DNA of 64,000 nt from Caulobacter vibrioides (GTDB lineage Bacteria; Pseudomonadota; Alphaproteobacteria; Caulobacterales; Caulobacteraceae), in assembly GCF_002858865.1 (NCBI RefSeq), contig NZ_PJRR01000019.1, forward strand, positions 496,001 to 560,000, given 5' to 3'. This document shows, in pieces, positions 1-7,747 of the stretch. Under the pieces are notes generated by a model. It was not told the origin of the DNA and made no database searches. It worked only from the letters and a program-made list of their open reading frames with translations. The position numbers were made by a program, and so were the translations under genes. Numbering within the stretch: position 1 is the stretch's first letter; each line of letters begins with the position of its first letter.

Positions 1-871
1 CCAGGACCTTGTCGACCATGGTGGCCAGGGCCACGAAGACGATCAGGGTGGCGCCGACGTTCAGCGCGATCTGCAGGCCGTCGGTGGTGCCCTTCATCAC
101 GGCGTCGATCGAGCTGCCATAGGTCTTGTCCTCGGTCGACAGATCAAGATCGGCGCTCTTCTCCATCGGATCGGACGGCACAATGATCCGGGCCAGCAGC
201 ACGCCGGCCGGGGCCGAGATGATCGAGGCGGTCAGCACGTGGGCGGCGGCGTTGGGCAGGACGTCGGCCAGGATGGTGGCGTAGGCGACCATGGTCGAGC
301 CCGACACGCAGGCCATGCCGACCGCGATCAGCATGAAGAGTTCCGAGCGGCTCAGCTTGTCGAGATAGGCGCGGATGAAGATCGGGCCTTCGACCTGACC
401 CATGAAGATGGTGGCGGCGGTGGCCAGGGCCGGCGGGCCGCGCAGGCCCAGCGTCTTCTGGAAGACAAAGCCGAAGCCCTGAGCCAGCCACTTGAGAATC
501 TTCCAGTGCCACAGCAGCGCCGACAGGGCGCAGACCACCAGGATCACCGGCAGCACGCGGAAAGCGAAGATGAAGCCCGCGCCCGGATTGCTGACCGTAT
601 AGGGCTGGTCGCCGCCGGCCAGAAAGCCGAACACGAAGGCGGTGCCGGCCTGGGTCGAGGCGGCAAGGCCCTCCACCGCGCCGTTGACGCCGCGCAGCAT
701 CTGCTGGGCTTGCGGCAGGCCGAACAGGACCAGGACCAGCAGGACCTGAATGACGACCGCGCCGATGGCCAGGCCCCAGGGGAACCGCTTACGATTCTCG
801 GAAACGAGCCAGCACAGGCCCAGGGTGAGCGCCAGACCCGCGAGGGCCTGAACGTTCTCGGGACGGAACAT
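1..871 (-). CDS. NupC-type concentrative nucleoside transporter (3' end outside window)
   Basis: Reading the minus strand from ATG at 871 gives an open frame of 290 codons that runs off the window start. The product begins MFRPENVQALAGLALTLGL and has successive hydrophobic helices. The segment GQVEGPIFIRAYLDKLSRSE matches the conserved core of the CNT/NupC family, where a Glu and the following basic and aromatic residues line the nucleoside site, and FMLIAVGMACVSGSTMVAYA is also typical. The role would be ion-coupled nucleoside import across the inner membrane. It is divergent from the ABC exporter downstream. TTG at 874 is an alternative start. The family is clear; substrate specificity is not. 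Confidence 0.9.
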   Translation of the reverse strand, partial: MFRPENVQALAGLALTLGLCWLVSENRKRFPWGLAIGAVVIQVLLVLVLFGLPQAQQMLRGVNGAVEGLAASTQAGTAFVFGFLAGGDQPYTVSNPGAGFIFAFRVLPVILVVCALSALLWHWKILKWLAQGFGFVFQKTLGLRGPPALATAATIFMGQVEGPIFIRAYLDKLSRSELFMLIAVGMACVSGSTMVAYATILADVLPNAAAHVLTASIISAPAGVLLARIIVPSDPMEKSADLDLSTEDKTYGSSIDAVMKGTTDGLQIALNVGATLIVFVALATMVDKVL

Positions 872-1180
872 CAAGACGAAGACCTTACAATGAGGCGACG
901 CCCCCGCGACGCCGACCAAGAGGCGCTGATTGACACCAACAGCGGCGTCGCACGCAAGCGCCTTGCGTAAGGAATGGTTAACCAGACCGCAAGGCGCCTA
1001 AGTCATAAGCCTCTTACCGCCGAGGCCGCGCGCCGGCTGGCGAGCGACGAGGTCTGCCCTTCAGCGAGGCCGGCCCCGACTATTTCATGCCTGAAACGCG
1101 CCTTACCCCGATTTAACTTGGCCACTCGTCGATCGGCGTTCATTGCTGCAACCGTCGATTGGGGGAGCACGAGTCCGCAA
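872..1180. other. Divergent intergenic region, no gene seen
   Basis: The 309 bp separate the divergent nupC-like gene and the ABC permease. It contains stop-rich or non-conserved frames only. TTAA-containing stretches occur near 976 and 1111, and a GANTC site (possible CcrM methylation) at 1171-1175, but I could not assign a promoter. The long reading frame that extends the permease upstream to 974 has no Shine-Dalgarno and no family-like sequence, so this stretch is treated as non-coding. Confidence 0.5.
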
Positions 1181-2386
1181 ATGTCGTTGGCCTTGGCCAC
1201 ACTTCTATACGAGTGGCGTCGTTACATGGCGGCTGTCGTCGCCCTGGCCTTTTCGGGCCTGCTGGTGCTGGCGCAGGTCGGCATGTTCGTCGGCATCGGC
1301 AAAGGCTTCACCGCCCAGATCGACCGCGCCCGCGCCGACATCATGGTGCTGGGCCCGGGCGCCAAGGCGCTGTTCGGCGGCCCGTCCGGCCTGCCGCGCC
1401 GGATGATCCCGCTGGTCTACAGCCACCCCGAGGTCACCCAGGTCGCGCCGCTGGACGGCTCTGGCGGCCGTTTCCAGAACATCCTGTCGCCCGAGCAGCA
1501 GGCCAAGGAAGAGGCGCGCGCCAAGCGGGCCGGCAAGGGCGAGAAAGGCGGCGGCGGCGGCACGGCTCGCAAGACCGAGTTCGTCAATGTCACCGTCGTC
1601 GACGCGATCCCTGGCTATGTCACGGTGCCCACCGACTACACGCAGTCGATGATCGAAGCCCTGCGCCGCCCCTATGCGGTCGCGGTCGACGAGACGGCGC
1701 TGAAGCGACTGGGCGTCAAGAAGGGCGACAAGGCCCTCTACAACGGCAAGACGATCCATATCGCCGTGGTCACGCGCGGCTATCCGAACATCATCCAGCC
1801 CACCCTGGTCATGTCGCGCGACACCCTGCGGATGCTGGGCGAGGCCGATATCGGCCAGCGCGTCGGCCCGCTGATGGTCGAGATCAAGGACCCTGCCCGC
1901 GCCGAAATCGTCGCTGCGCAGCTGAACAAGAAGGCCGACGGCAAGTTCCGCGCCTGGACCCGCCAGGAACTGGCCGACGCCAATTCCAACGCCATGCTGG
2001 AAGACCAGATCATCGGCATCATGCTGGGCTTCTCGGCGTTCCTGGGCCTGCTGATCGGCGTGGCCATCACCTGGCAGACCCTGCGCGGCGCGATCATGGC
2101 CAACATCAAGGAGTTCGCCAGCTTGCGCGCCCTGGGCGTGTCGATGGGCGACCTGCGCAACATCGTGATGGAGCTTTCCTTCTGGGTCGGCATCGTCGGC
2201 GTCTTCGCCGCAGGCCTGCTGACCTGGGGTGTCTCGCTGCTGGCGACCATGGGCGGGGTGCCGATGTACTTCCCGCCGGTCCTAGTCGCCATCGTCGCGG
2301 GCTTCCTGGTCGCCATCGCCATGCTGTCGGGCTTCCTGTCGCTCGGCGTCCTCAAGAACAGCCAACCCGCGGACCTGCTGCGATGA
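1181..2386 (+). CDS. ABC transporter permease, FtsX/DevC-like
   Basis: Protein of 401 aa with one transmembrane helix near residues 16-36, a large periplasmic domain, and three C-terminal helices at about 275-300, 329-356 and 365-391. This is the MacB/FtsX layout (type VII ABC architecture) used by DevC-type exporters. ATG at 1181 follows GGGGGAG at 1161-1166. The upstream in-frame extension is not family-like. The stop overlaps the start of the ATPase gene (ATGA), and a membrane fusion protein follows, so the three genes probably form one efflux machine spanning inner membrane and periplasm. The Lys/Gly-rich stretch near residues 110-130 is likely a flexible periplasmic loop. The exported substrate is unknown. 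Confidence 0.88.
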   Translation: MSLALATLLYEWRRYMAAVVALAFSGLLVLAQVGMFVGIGKGFTAQIDRARADIMVLGPGAKALFGGPSGLPRRMIPLVYSHPEVTQVAPLDGSGGRFQNILSPEQQAKEEARAKRAGKGEKGGGGGTARKTEFVNVTVVDAIPGYVTVPTDYTQSMIEALRRPYAVAVDETALKRLGVKKGDKALYNGKTIHIAVVTRGYPNIIQPTLVMSRDTLRMLGEADIGQRVGPLMVEIKDPARAEIVAAQLNKKADGKFRAWTRQELADANSNAMLEDQIIGIMLGFSAFLGLLIGVAITWQTLRGAIMANIKEFASLRALGVSMGDLRNIVMELSFWVGIVGVFAAGLLTWGVSLLATMGGVPMYFPPVLVAIVAGFLVAIAMLSGFLSLGVLKNSQPADLLR

Positions 2387-3132
2387 CCCGTGACAACGCG
2401 CACAAGCGTGGCGAAACCGCCCTCGAAGCCCGTGGTCTGGTCAAGCGCTTCAAGACTGGCCGCAGCTATATCGAAGTGCTCAAGGGCATCGACTTCGACG
2501 CCAAGCACGGTGACGTGACCATGGTCATGGGCCCGTCGGGCTCGGGCAAGTCGACCCTGGTGGCCGCCCTGTCGGGCCTTCTGAAGCCCGACGAGGGCAA
2601 GGTCTCGGCCCTCGAGGCAAAGGATCTGTGGTCTCTGCCCACCGGCAAGATCGACAAGTTCCGCCTGGATCACTGCGGCTTCATCTTCCAGGGCTTCAAC
2701 CTGTTCCCGGCCCTCACCGCTAAGCAGCAGGTGATGACGGCGCTGAAGTACCAGGGCGCAAGCCCCGGCGAACAGGCCCGTCGCGCCCAGGCGGCGCTGG
2801 AGTCGGTGGGCCTTGGCCCGCGCGTCAACCAGCGCCCGTCCGAACTGTCGGGCGGTGAAAAGCAACGCGTGGCCATCGCCCGAGCCCTGGCCAAGAACCC
2901 GAACCTGATCTTCGCCGACGAGCCCACCTCGGCGCTCGACGGCGAGAACGGCCAGATCGTCATCCGCCTGCTGCGCGAGGCGGCCTCCGTCCGTGGCGCG
3001 GCGGTGATCTGCGTGACCCACGACCCGCGGCTCGAGGCCTATGCCGACCGCGTCATCCACATCGAAGACGGCCGGATCCTGGACGACGTGCGTAGAACGC
3101 CCGACGCCAATCCTGCGCCGCTCAGCCACTGA
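2383..3132 (+). CDS. ABC transporter ATP-binding protein, LolD/DevA-like
   Basis: Protein of 249 aa starting at ATG 2383, which overlaps the permease stop by four bases. Walker A GPSGSGKS lies near residues 50-57, the Q-loop in FIFQGFNLF, the signature LSGGEKQR near 155, Walker B LIFADEPTSALD near 177-188 and the switch His in VTHDPR. It is the nucleotide-binding subunit that powers the FtsX-like permease encoded just upstream. It belongs to the LolD/MacB/DevA group, which drives mechanotransmission rather than classical import. No key residue is missing. Confidence 0.93.
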   Translation: MTRDNAHKRGETALEARGLVKRFKTGRSYIEVLKGIDFDAKHGDVTMVMGPSGSGKSTLVAALSGLLKPDEGKVSALEAKDLWSLPTGKIDKFRLDHCGFIFQGFNLFPALTAKQQVMTALKYQGASPGEQARRAQAALESVGLGPRVNQRPSELSGGEKQRVAIARALAKNPNLIFADEPTSALDGENGQIVIRLLREAASVRGAAVICVTHDPRLEAYADRVIHIEDGRILDDVRRTPDANPAPLSH

Positions 3133-3152
3133 TTTTCTGGGGGAATTTCGAC

Positions 3153-4157
3153 ATGCCCGGCTTCCTGCGCCGACCCGCCTTCTACATCGCCCTGGTCGTC
3201 GTGCTGCTGCTCGGCGGCGGCTTGTTCTACGCCAAGGGCCAACAGGCCGAGAAAAAGAAGAAGCTTGAGGCCGCCGCCGCTCAAGAAGAGCCCTCCCCCT
3301 ACGCGGCCATCGCCCAGGGCAAGGCCGACGTCGAGGGCGGCGTGATCCAGGTGGCCGCGCGCCGCCAGGGCATCATCCGCGAGGTGTTCGTCCAGGAAGG
3401 CGACATCGTCAAAGCCGGCCAGCCCCTGGCCAAGCAAGAGGACGACGACGCCCGCCTGGCGACTCAGACCGCTTCGGCGGCCCTGGCCTCGGCCAAGGCG
3501 CAGCTGGCGCTGCATCAGGTGCAACTGCGCACCGCCCAGCGCGAGTTCAACCGCCTGCAGGGCCTGGCCGCCTCGAACTATGTCGCCGCTCAGCGACTGG
3601 ACGCCGCCCGCGACCAGATCGCCCAGGCGCAAGCCAATATCGGCACCCAGCAGGCCCAGATCGGCGTCGCCACCGCCCAACTGGCCCAGGCCCGCTTCAA
3701 TGAGGAGCTGACGGTGATCCGCGCGCCGGCTGACGGCCGCATCGCCCGCCGCCAGGCCAATCCCGGCTCGGGCGCCTCGACCCTGAACGTCACCGCCATG
3801 TTCGACCTCGAGCCCAACACCCAGCGCATCGCCCGCGCCGAGATCGTCGAGGCCGACATCCCGAACGTGACCATCGGCCAGGAGGTCGAGATCCAGCCTG
3901 AAGGCGATCCGGACAAGACCTATGTCGGCCAGGTCCTGCGCCGCGCCGCCGTCTTCGGCGCCCGCAAGCTGGCCTCGGACGATCCCAGCCAGCGCAGCGA
4001 CGAGCGCGTCGTCGAAGTGGTGGTCAGCGCCGACGGCGCCCCGCTGCTGGTCGGCCAGCGCGTGCTGGTCAAGTTCATGAAGCCCGGCCAGAAGGCCGGC
4101 GTGAAGCGGGATAAGCCGACCCAGCCGGTGGCCGGCGGGATGACGAAGAAGAGCTAA
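3153..4157 (+). CDS. HlyD/DevB-family membrane fusion protein
   Basis: Protein of 334 aa with an N-terminal membrane anchor at about residues 9-27, then a lipoyl/barrel-sandwich segment, a long Ala/Gln-rich helical hairpin (about 95-190) and a beta-barrel domain with VIRAPADGRIARRQANPGSG. This is the periplasmic adaptor of a tripartite exporter; it would join the permease and ATPase encoded upstream to an outer-membrane channel encoded elsewhere. It starts 20 bp after the ATPase stop, preceded by CTGGGGGAA. A strong intrinsic terminator ends the unit. The gene order permease-ATPase-adaptor is a rearranged DevBCA-like cassette; no outer-membrane TolC partner lies in the window. Confidence 0.9.
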   Translation: MPGFLRRPAFYIALVVVLLLGGGLFYAKGQQAEKKKKLEAAAAQEEPSPYAAIAQGKADVEGGVIQVAARRQGIIREVFVQEGDIVKAGQPLAKQEDDDARLATQTASAALASAKAQLALHQVQLRTAQREFNRLQGLAASNYVAAQRLDAARDQIAQAQANIGTQQAQIGVATAQLAQARFNEELTVIRAPADGRIARRQANPGSGASTLNVTAMFDLEPNTQRIARAEIVEADIPNVTIGQEVEIQPEGDPDKTYVGQVLRRAAVFGARKLASDDPSQRSDERVVEVVVSADGAPLLVGQRVLVKFMKPGQKAGVKRDKPTQPVAGGMTKKS

Positions 4158-4186
4158 GGGCCCCGCCTTAGCGCACACTGCCTTGG

Positions 4187-4216
4187 AACGCCGCGCGGCC
4201 CCCGCGCGGCGTTTTT
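4187..4216 (+). terminator. Intrinsic terminator of the ABC exporter operon
   Basis: Perfect 12-bp GC-rich stem (AACGCCGCGCGG at 4187-4198 with its complement at 4202-4213) with a 3-base loop, followed by a run of T. It sits 30 bp after the adaptor stop codon. Confidence 0.9.
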
Positions 4217-4311
4217 CATTGGCGCGGCCGGGGACACCCGGTGTGACGTAGGCCGTGTCGGATTTCTGGAGGGAGGCTGGAGACGGCTTTCGGCCCATGT
4301 AAGGCGTTCGA

Positions 4312-4426
4312 AAATCCTCCCCCCAGAGGGGGAGGAGGCCGAAGGCCGGAGGGGGAGGTGCTGCCGAGCCGGCTTCTTCTCCCTCCGTCGGCTTCGCCGA
4401 CACCTCCCCCGCTGGGGGGAGGATTT
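4312..4426. repeat. Foldback intergenic repeat, copy 1
   Basis: The element is bounded by perfect 13-bp inverted ends (AAATCCTCCCCCC at 4312-4324 and its complement at 4414-4426). Inside it has further mirrored modules: GGGGGAGG...CCTCCCCC and CCGTCGGCTTCGCCGACACCT. It carries no reading frame of interest. Related elements occur at 6384-6518, 45290-45445 and 48164-48312. It looks like a MITE- or REP-like palindromic element rather than a transcription terminator, since no T-run follows. Confidence 0.8.
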
Positions 4427-4536
4427 GGTCCGCTATCGACCCTTAGCGGGCCCAGCGCGCTCATCGTGACGGCTCCGTTGAGCTGATCTAGAGATGGACC
4501 GTCGTGCTTAGGCGATGCTGTGAAAGCAAGACCAGG

Positions 4537-5763
4537 ATGTCATCGGACACGAGTTTTGAACTGAATTCCGAGGGTCTTCGTCGGGCTGTTGAATTGCTTG
4601 ACCGTCGGGCCCACTCGGAGCGGCCCAGCTACGAAATGCCGAAGTCCTTGCCGGATCGCGGACTCGGCGAGGTTGAGGCCTTGGAGCGGCTTGCCCCCGA
4701 TGTTCTCGGCCGCGCGGCAAATCTGGGGGCAAGCGACGCGATAGCGCACATGGACCCGCCGACCCCATGGATTACCTGGGCCTTGGCGCTCTGGAACGCA
4801 CGTCTCAACCAGAACCTGCTGCATCCCGCGACTGCCCCGTTCGCTCGGGAAGCTGAAGCGTGCGTCGTCGAATGGTTGGCGCCGTTCTTTGGAATGAACG
4901 GCGGCCACATGGCTCCCGGATCCAGCATCGCCAATCTGACGGCCCTGTGGACGGCTCGTGACCTGCGCGGCGTGAAGAAGGTGCTAGCGTCCTCAGCTTC
5001 ACACCTCAGCGTCCGGAAAGCTGCCCGGATCTTGGGCCTCGAGTACGTTGAAACGGTCGTTGATCAGCGCCACCGGTTGGATCCGGCGACATTACCCAGT
5101 GACCTGTCGGACGCCTGCCTGGTGCTCACGGCCGGAACCACCAGCGTCGGCGCCGTGGATCCCCTGGACTGTTGCGGTCTCGCAGCCTGGACGCATATCG
5201 ATGCAGCATGGGCTGGCCCGCTGGCATTGTCAGATCGACACCGGAGCATCCTTTCCGGAGTCGACCGGGCCGATTCCGTCGCTGTGTCGGCGCACAAGTG
5301 GTTGTTTCAACCCAAAGAGTCGGCGCTCGTCATGTTCCGTGACACTGAGGCAGCTCACGCCTCCATAAGTTTCGGTGGCGCGTATCTCGCGGCGCCGAAC
5401 ATTGGCGTCCAAGGGTCCCATGGTGCCGCAGGAACGCTGCTGCTGGCGACGCTTCTGGCATGGGGACGCGAGGGGTTGGCCGCGCGGATCGAACACTGCA
5501 TGGACAACGCGAGGCGATTGCAGGATTTCATCGCGGCTCACCCAGACCTTGAAGTCTTTGCGGATGGCGGAACGGGTGTGATCGTTTTCAGACCCGCATC
5601 TCATAGCGTCGATGAGTTTCGCGCCGCGCTTCCGCAGGGCCTTGCGTCGTCAGCGAACATCGATGGTGAGACTTGGCTGAGATGTGTTTCCGCCAACCCC
5701 AACGCCGATATCGAAAGAATTATTGCAGCGATCGACGAAACTTGCCGGCGCGCCGCCACCTGA
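4537..5763 (+). CDS. PLP-dependent group II-type decarboxylase
   Basis: Protein of 408 aa. The pyridoxal phosphate signature is complete: HIDAAWAG at about 220-227 (His stacks on the ring, Asp binds the pyridine N) and SAHKWLFQPK with the Schiff-base Lys at about 254. It resembles the aromatic-amino-acid/glutamate decarboxylase superfamily, though it is shorter than the usual 470-500 aa. The substrate cannot be told from sequence. ATG at 4537 is chosen; a GTG at 4504 would add 11 residues of Cys/Arg-rich sequence. The gene stands alone, lies between two foldback repeats, and uses more AT-ending codons than its neighbours, which suggests acquisition by transfer. No partner transporter or antiporter is adjacent. 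Confidence 0.82.
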   Translation: MSSDTSFELNSEGLRRAVELLDRRAHSERPSYEMPKSLPDRGLGEVEALERLAPDVLGRAANLGASDAIAHMDPPTPWITWALALWNARLNQNLLHPATAPFAREAEACVVEWLAPFFGMNGGHMAPGSSIANLTALWTARDLRGVKKVLASSASHLSVRKAARILGLEYVETVVDQRHRLDPATLPSDLSDACLVLTAGTTSVGAVDPLDCCGLAAWTHIDAAWAGPLALSDRHRSILSGVDRADSVAVSAHKWLFQPKESALVMFRDTEAAHASISFGGAYLAAPNIGVQGSHGAAGTLLLATLLAWGREGLAARIEHCMDNARRLQDFIAAHPDLEVFADGGTGVIVFRPASHSVDEFRAALPQGLASSANIDGETWLRCVSANPNADIERIIAAIDETCRRAAT

Positions 5764-6611
5764 CGTCTCGAGGTCGAAGGCGAAGTGGGGTCCGCTCCCC
5801 CCCTTTCCCGACGGCCGGTCAACAGATCGACCGATCGCAATACTTTCCGGCAAGCCCCCCAATCCCCGCCGCCGCGCGGGGATTGGCACGACCCATTCCC
5901 AACACAATCAACCCGTTAGCCGTCAGCGAGACGGGATCATCCAAAATCGACGCATCGCCGACAAAACCGCCCCCACAATGCTCCCACCTCGTCGCGAGGA
6001 AAGGGCGCATGGCCAGCGACCATTTGCGGCGGCGGGGGGCGGTCGAGCGGGGACAGGTTCGAGGGGGATACTCGGACGGTCCGGGGCTGAGCTTGCTGGG
6101 CTCACCCGCCCGCCGTCGGCGTGGTTGAGGGTAAAAGGATGTGTCTTAGCCTGTATTGGCTCGTCCTCTTCGACCGTCGGACGTTTGGGAAACCAGACGC
6201 TCGGGTCCCGGTAAGGCCTGAACAGGGCCACCTGACGGGACGCTGATGGATAACGGCTGCGCGGAGCGTTCGGGCTTCGTCGAAACGGTATTCTTGTCTC
6301 ACAATCCGGACGCTGTCCGGCGCTCCGCGTCCCTTTCCGAACCTTCAGCGGGAGCCCGCGTGAAGTGGTGGTGGCGTGCTCAGAGCGCCCCCTCCGTCTC
6401 GTCGCGTATCCGCGCCGATCCACCTCCCCCGCGCGCGGGGGAGGATGACAGGCCGACCTCCTCACCCGTGCAGCGGGGGAGGTGGCGCGATGCGAAGCAT
6501 CGCGACGGAGGGGGCGCTCATCAAATCCAGACAGGAGCCTCCCCTTGACCTCCCCTCTCCCGCGCCGCACAAACGCGCCAAACCAAACACACGTTTGAGG
6601 GAGACTTCGGC
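5764..6611. other. 848-bp gene-free stretch with strong secondary structure
   Basis: No convincing protein: the longest frames (for example 5923-6570 minus) are Arg/Pro/Ser-rich and run through a foldback repeat. Structure is plentiful. An 11-bp perfect stem lies at 5859-5869/5876-5886. At 6205-6210/6236-6241 GTCCCG pairs with CGGGAC around an inner GGCC hairpin. At 6261-6268/6321-6328 GCGGAGCG pairs with CGCTCCGC around an inner hairpin at 6306-6320. The foldback repeat at 6384-6518 follows. A structured RNA on either strand between about 6180 and 6335 is possible but unproven; it does not match tRNA, SRP RNA or RNase P as I know them. Confidence 0.4.
6384..6518. repeat. Foldback intergenic repeat, copy 2
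   Basis: Perfect 15-bp inverted ends (AGCGCCCCCTCCGTC at 6384-6398 and complement at 6504-6518) enclose a second palindrome, CACCTCCCCC...GGGGGAGGAT, which is the core also present in copies 1 and 3. It lies about 95 bp before the start of the SDR gene. Confidence 0.75.
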
Positions 6612-7517
6612 ATGGCGGACATCCGCTTCGACGGCAAGGTGGCGATCGTGACGGGCGCCGGCGGCGGGCTTGGCCGACAGCACGCCCTGGAACTGGCGCG
6701 TCGCGGCGCCAAGGTCGTGGTCAACGACCTGGGCGGCTCGATGGACGGCTCGGGCGGTTCGTCCGAAGCGGCCCAGAAGGTGGTCGACGAGATCAAGGCC
6801 TTCGGCGGCGAAGCCATCGCCAACGGCTCGTCGGTGACCGACGACGCGGGCGTCGCCCTGATGATCAAGCAGGCCATGGACACCTGGGGCCGCATCGACA
6901 TCCTGATCGCCAACGCCGGCATCCTGCGCGACAAGACCCTGACCAAGATGGAGCTGGCCGACTTCGAGCTGGTCATGCAGGTCCACGTCTTCGGCACCTT
7001 CAAGCCGATCAAGGCCGTCTGGGACATCATGAAGGCCCAGAACTATGGCCGCATCGTCGTGACGACCTCGTCGTCGGGCATGTACGGCAACTTCGGCCAG
7101 AGCAACTACGGCGCGGCCAAGATGGCGGTGCTGGGCCTGATGAACACCCTCAAGCTCGAGGGCGCCAAGAACGACGTCAAGATCAACGCCATCAGCCCGG
7201 TCGCGGCCACCCGCATGACCGAGGGCCTGATGCCGCCCGAAGTGCTGGCCAAGCTGGCGCCGGAATATGTGACGCCGGGCGTCGTCTATCTCTGCTCGGA
7301 CGAAGCGCCTACCGGCGCGATCCTGACCGCCGGCGCCGGCGCCTTCGCCCTGTCGCGGATCTATGAGACCGAAGGCGTCTATCTGGGCGAAGGCGGCCTG
7401 TCGGCCGAGGAAGTCCGTGACAGCTGGGGTCAGATCACCGCCGAGGATGGCCAGAAGGCCTATTTCAACGGCGGCGAACAAGGCCAGAAGTTCTTCCGCA
7501 AGATGGCCGGCGGCTGA
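6612..7517 (+). CDS. SDR family dehydrogenase, MFE-2 (3-hydroxyacyl-CoA dehydrogenase)-like
   Basis: Protein of 301 aa. Rossmann motif TGAGGGLG at about 14-21, NNAG-type motif IANAGIL, a catalytic Ser in TTSSSGMYG, and YGAAK with Tyr166 and Lys170. The extra C-terminal 50 residues and the segment VVVNDLGGSMDGSG are typical of the dehydrogenase domain of peroxisomal multifunctional enzyme type 2 and its bacterial relatives, which act on 3-hydroxyacyl-CoA or related substrates with NAD(P). It starts at ATG 6612 after GAGGGAGA. A strong terminator follows and a FadL fatty-acid porin is next, so a role in lipid or sterol breakdown is a reasonable inference. The exact substrate is open. Confidence 0.88.
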   Translation: MADIRFDGKVAIVTGAGGGLGRQHALELARRGAKVVVNDLGGSMDGSGGSSEAAQKVVDEIKAFGGEAIANGSSVTDDAGVALMIKQAMDTWGRIDILIANAGILRDKTLTKMELADFELVMQVHVFGTFKPIKAVWDIMKAQNYGRIVVTTSSSGMYGNFGQSNYGAAKMAVLGLMNTLKLEGAKNDVKINAISPVAATRMTEGLMPPEVLAKLAPEYVTPGVVYLCSDEAPTGAILTAGAGAFALSRIYETEGVYLGEGGLSAEEVRDSWGQITAEDGQKAYFNGGEQGQKFFRKMAGG

Positions 7518-7585
7518 CGCGCCAGAAATAAAACAATGATCGAAAAGCAACGTTCGATCAATATTCGACAGAACAGTGATTAATG

Positions 7586-7612
7586 CGGGGGCTTTCAGCC
7601 CCCGTTTCTTTT
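7586..7612 (+). terminator. Intrinsic terminator after the SDR gene
   Basis: Perfect 8-bp stem CGGGGGCT/AGCCCCCG with loop TTC, followed by TTTCTTTT. It lies 68 bp after the SDR stop. Confidence 0.92.
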
Positions 7613-7747
7613 ACATGACTGATAAAATTCACCACCAACATCAATAATATCAACGCTATTTGACTGAATGGGTTACAGGCGGCGCTCCTCGAGCGCCAAC
7701 CGGCGCCCGGCGGACCTCCTCCTCCCCAAGAAGGTCGCTAGTCAAAG

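Noticed and set aside
974..1180. 69-codon N-terminal extension of the ABC permease
   Set aside because: No Shine-Dalgarno at 974 and no membrane or family-like sequence; ATG 1181 with GGGGGAG is better.
6180..6335. 6S RNA
   Set aside because: Length and nested stems are suggestive, but I could not build the closing stem and central bubble with confidence, and the usual neighbours of 6S RNA are absent.
5923..6570. 215-codon minus-strand frame in the gap after the PLP decarboxylase
   Set aside because: Arg/Pro/Ser-rich, crosses a foldback repeat, no Shine-Dalgarno and no recognisable family.
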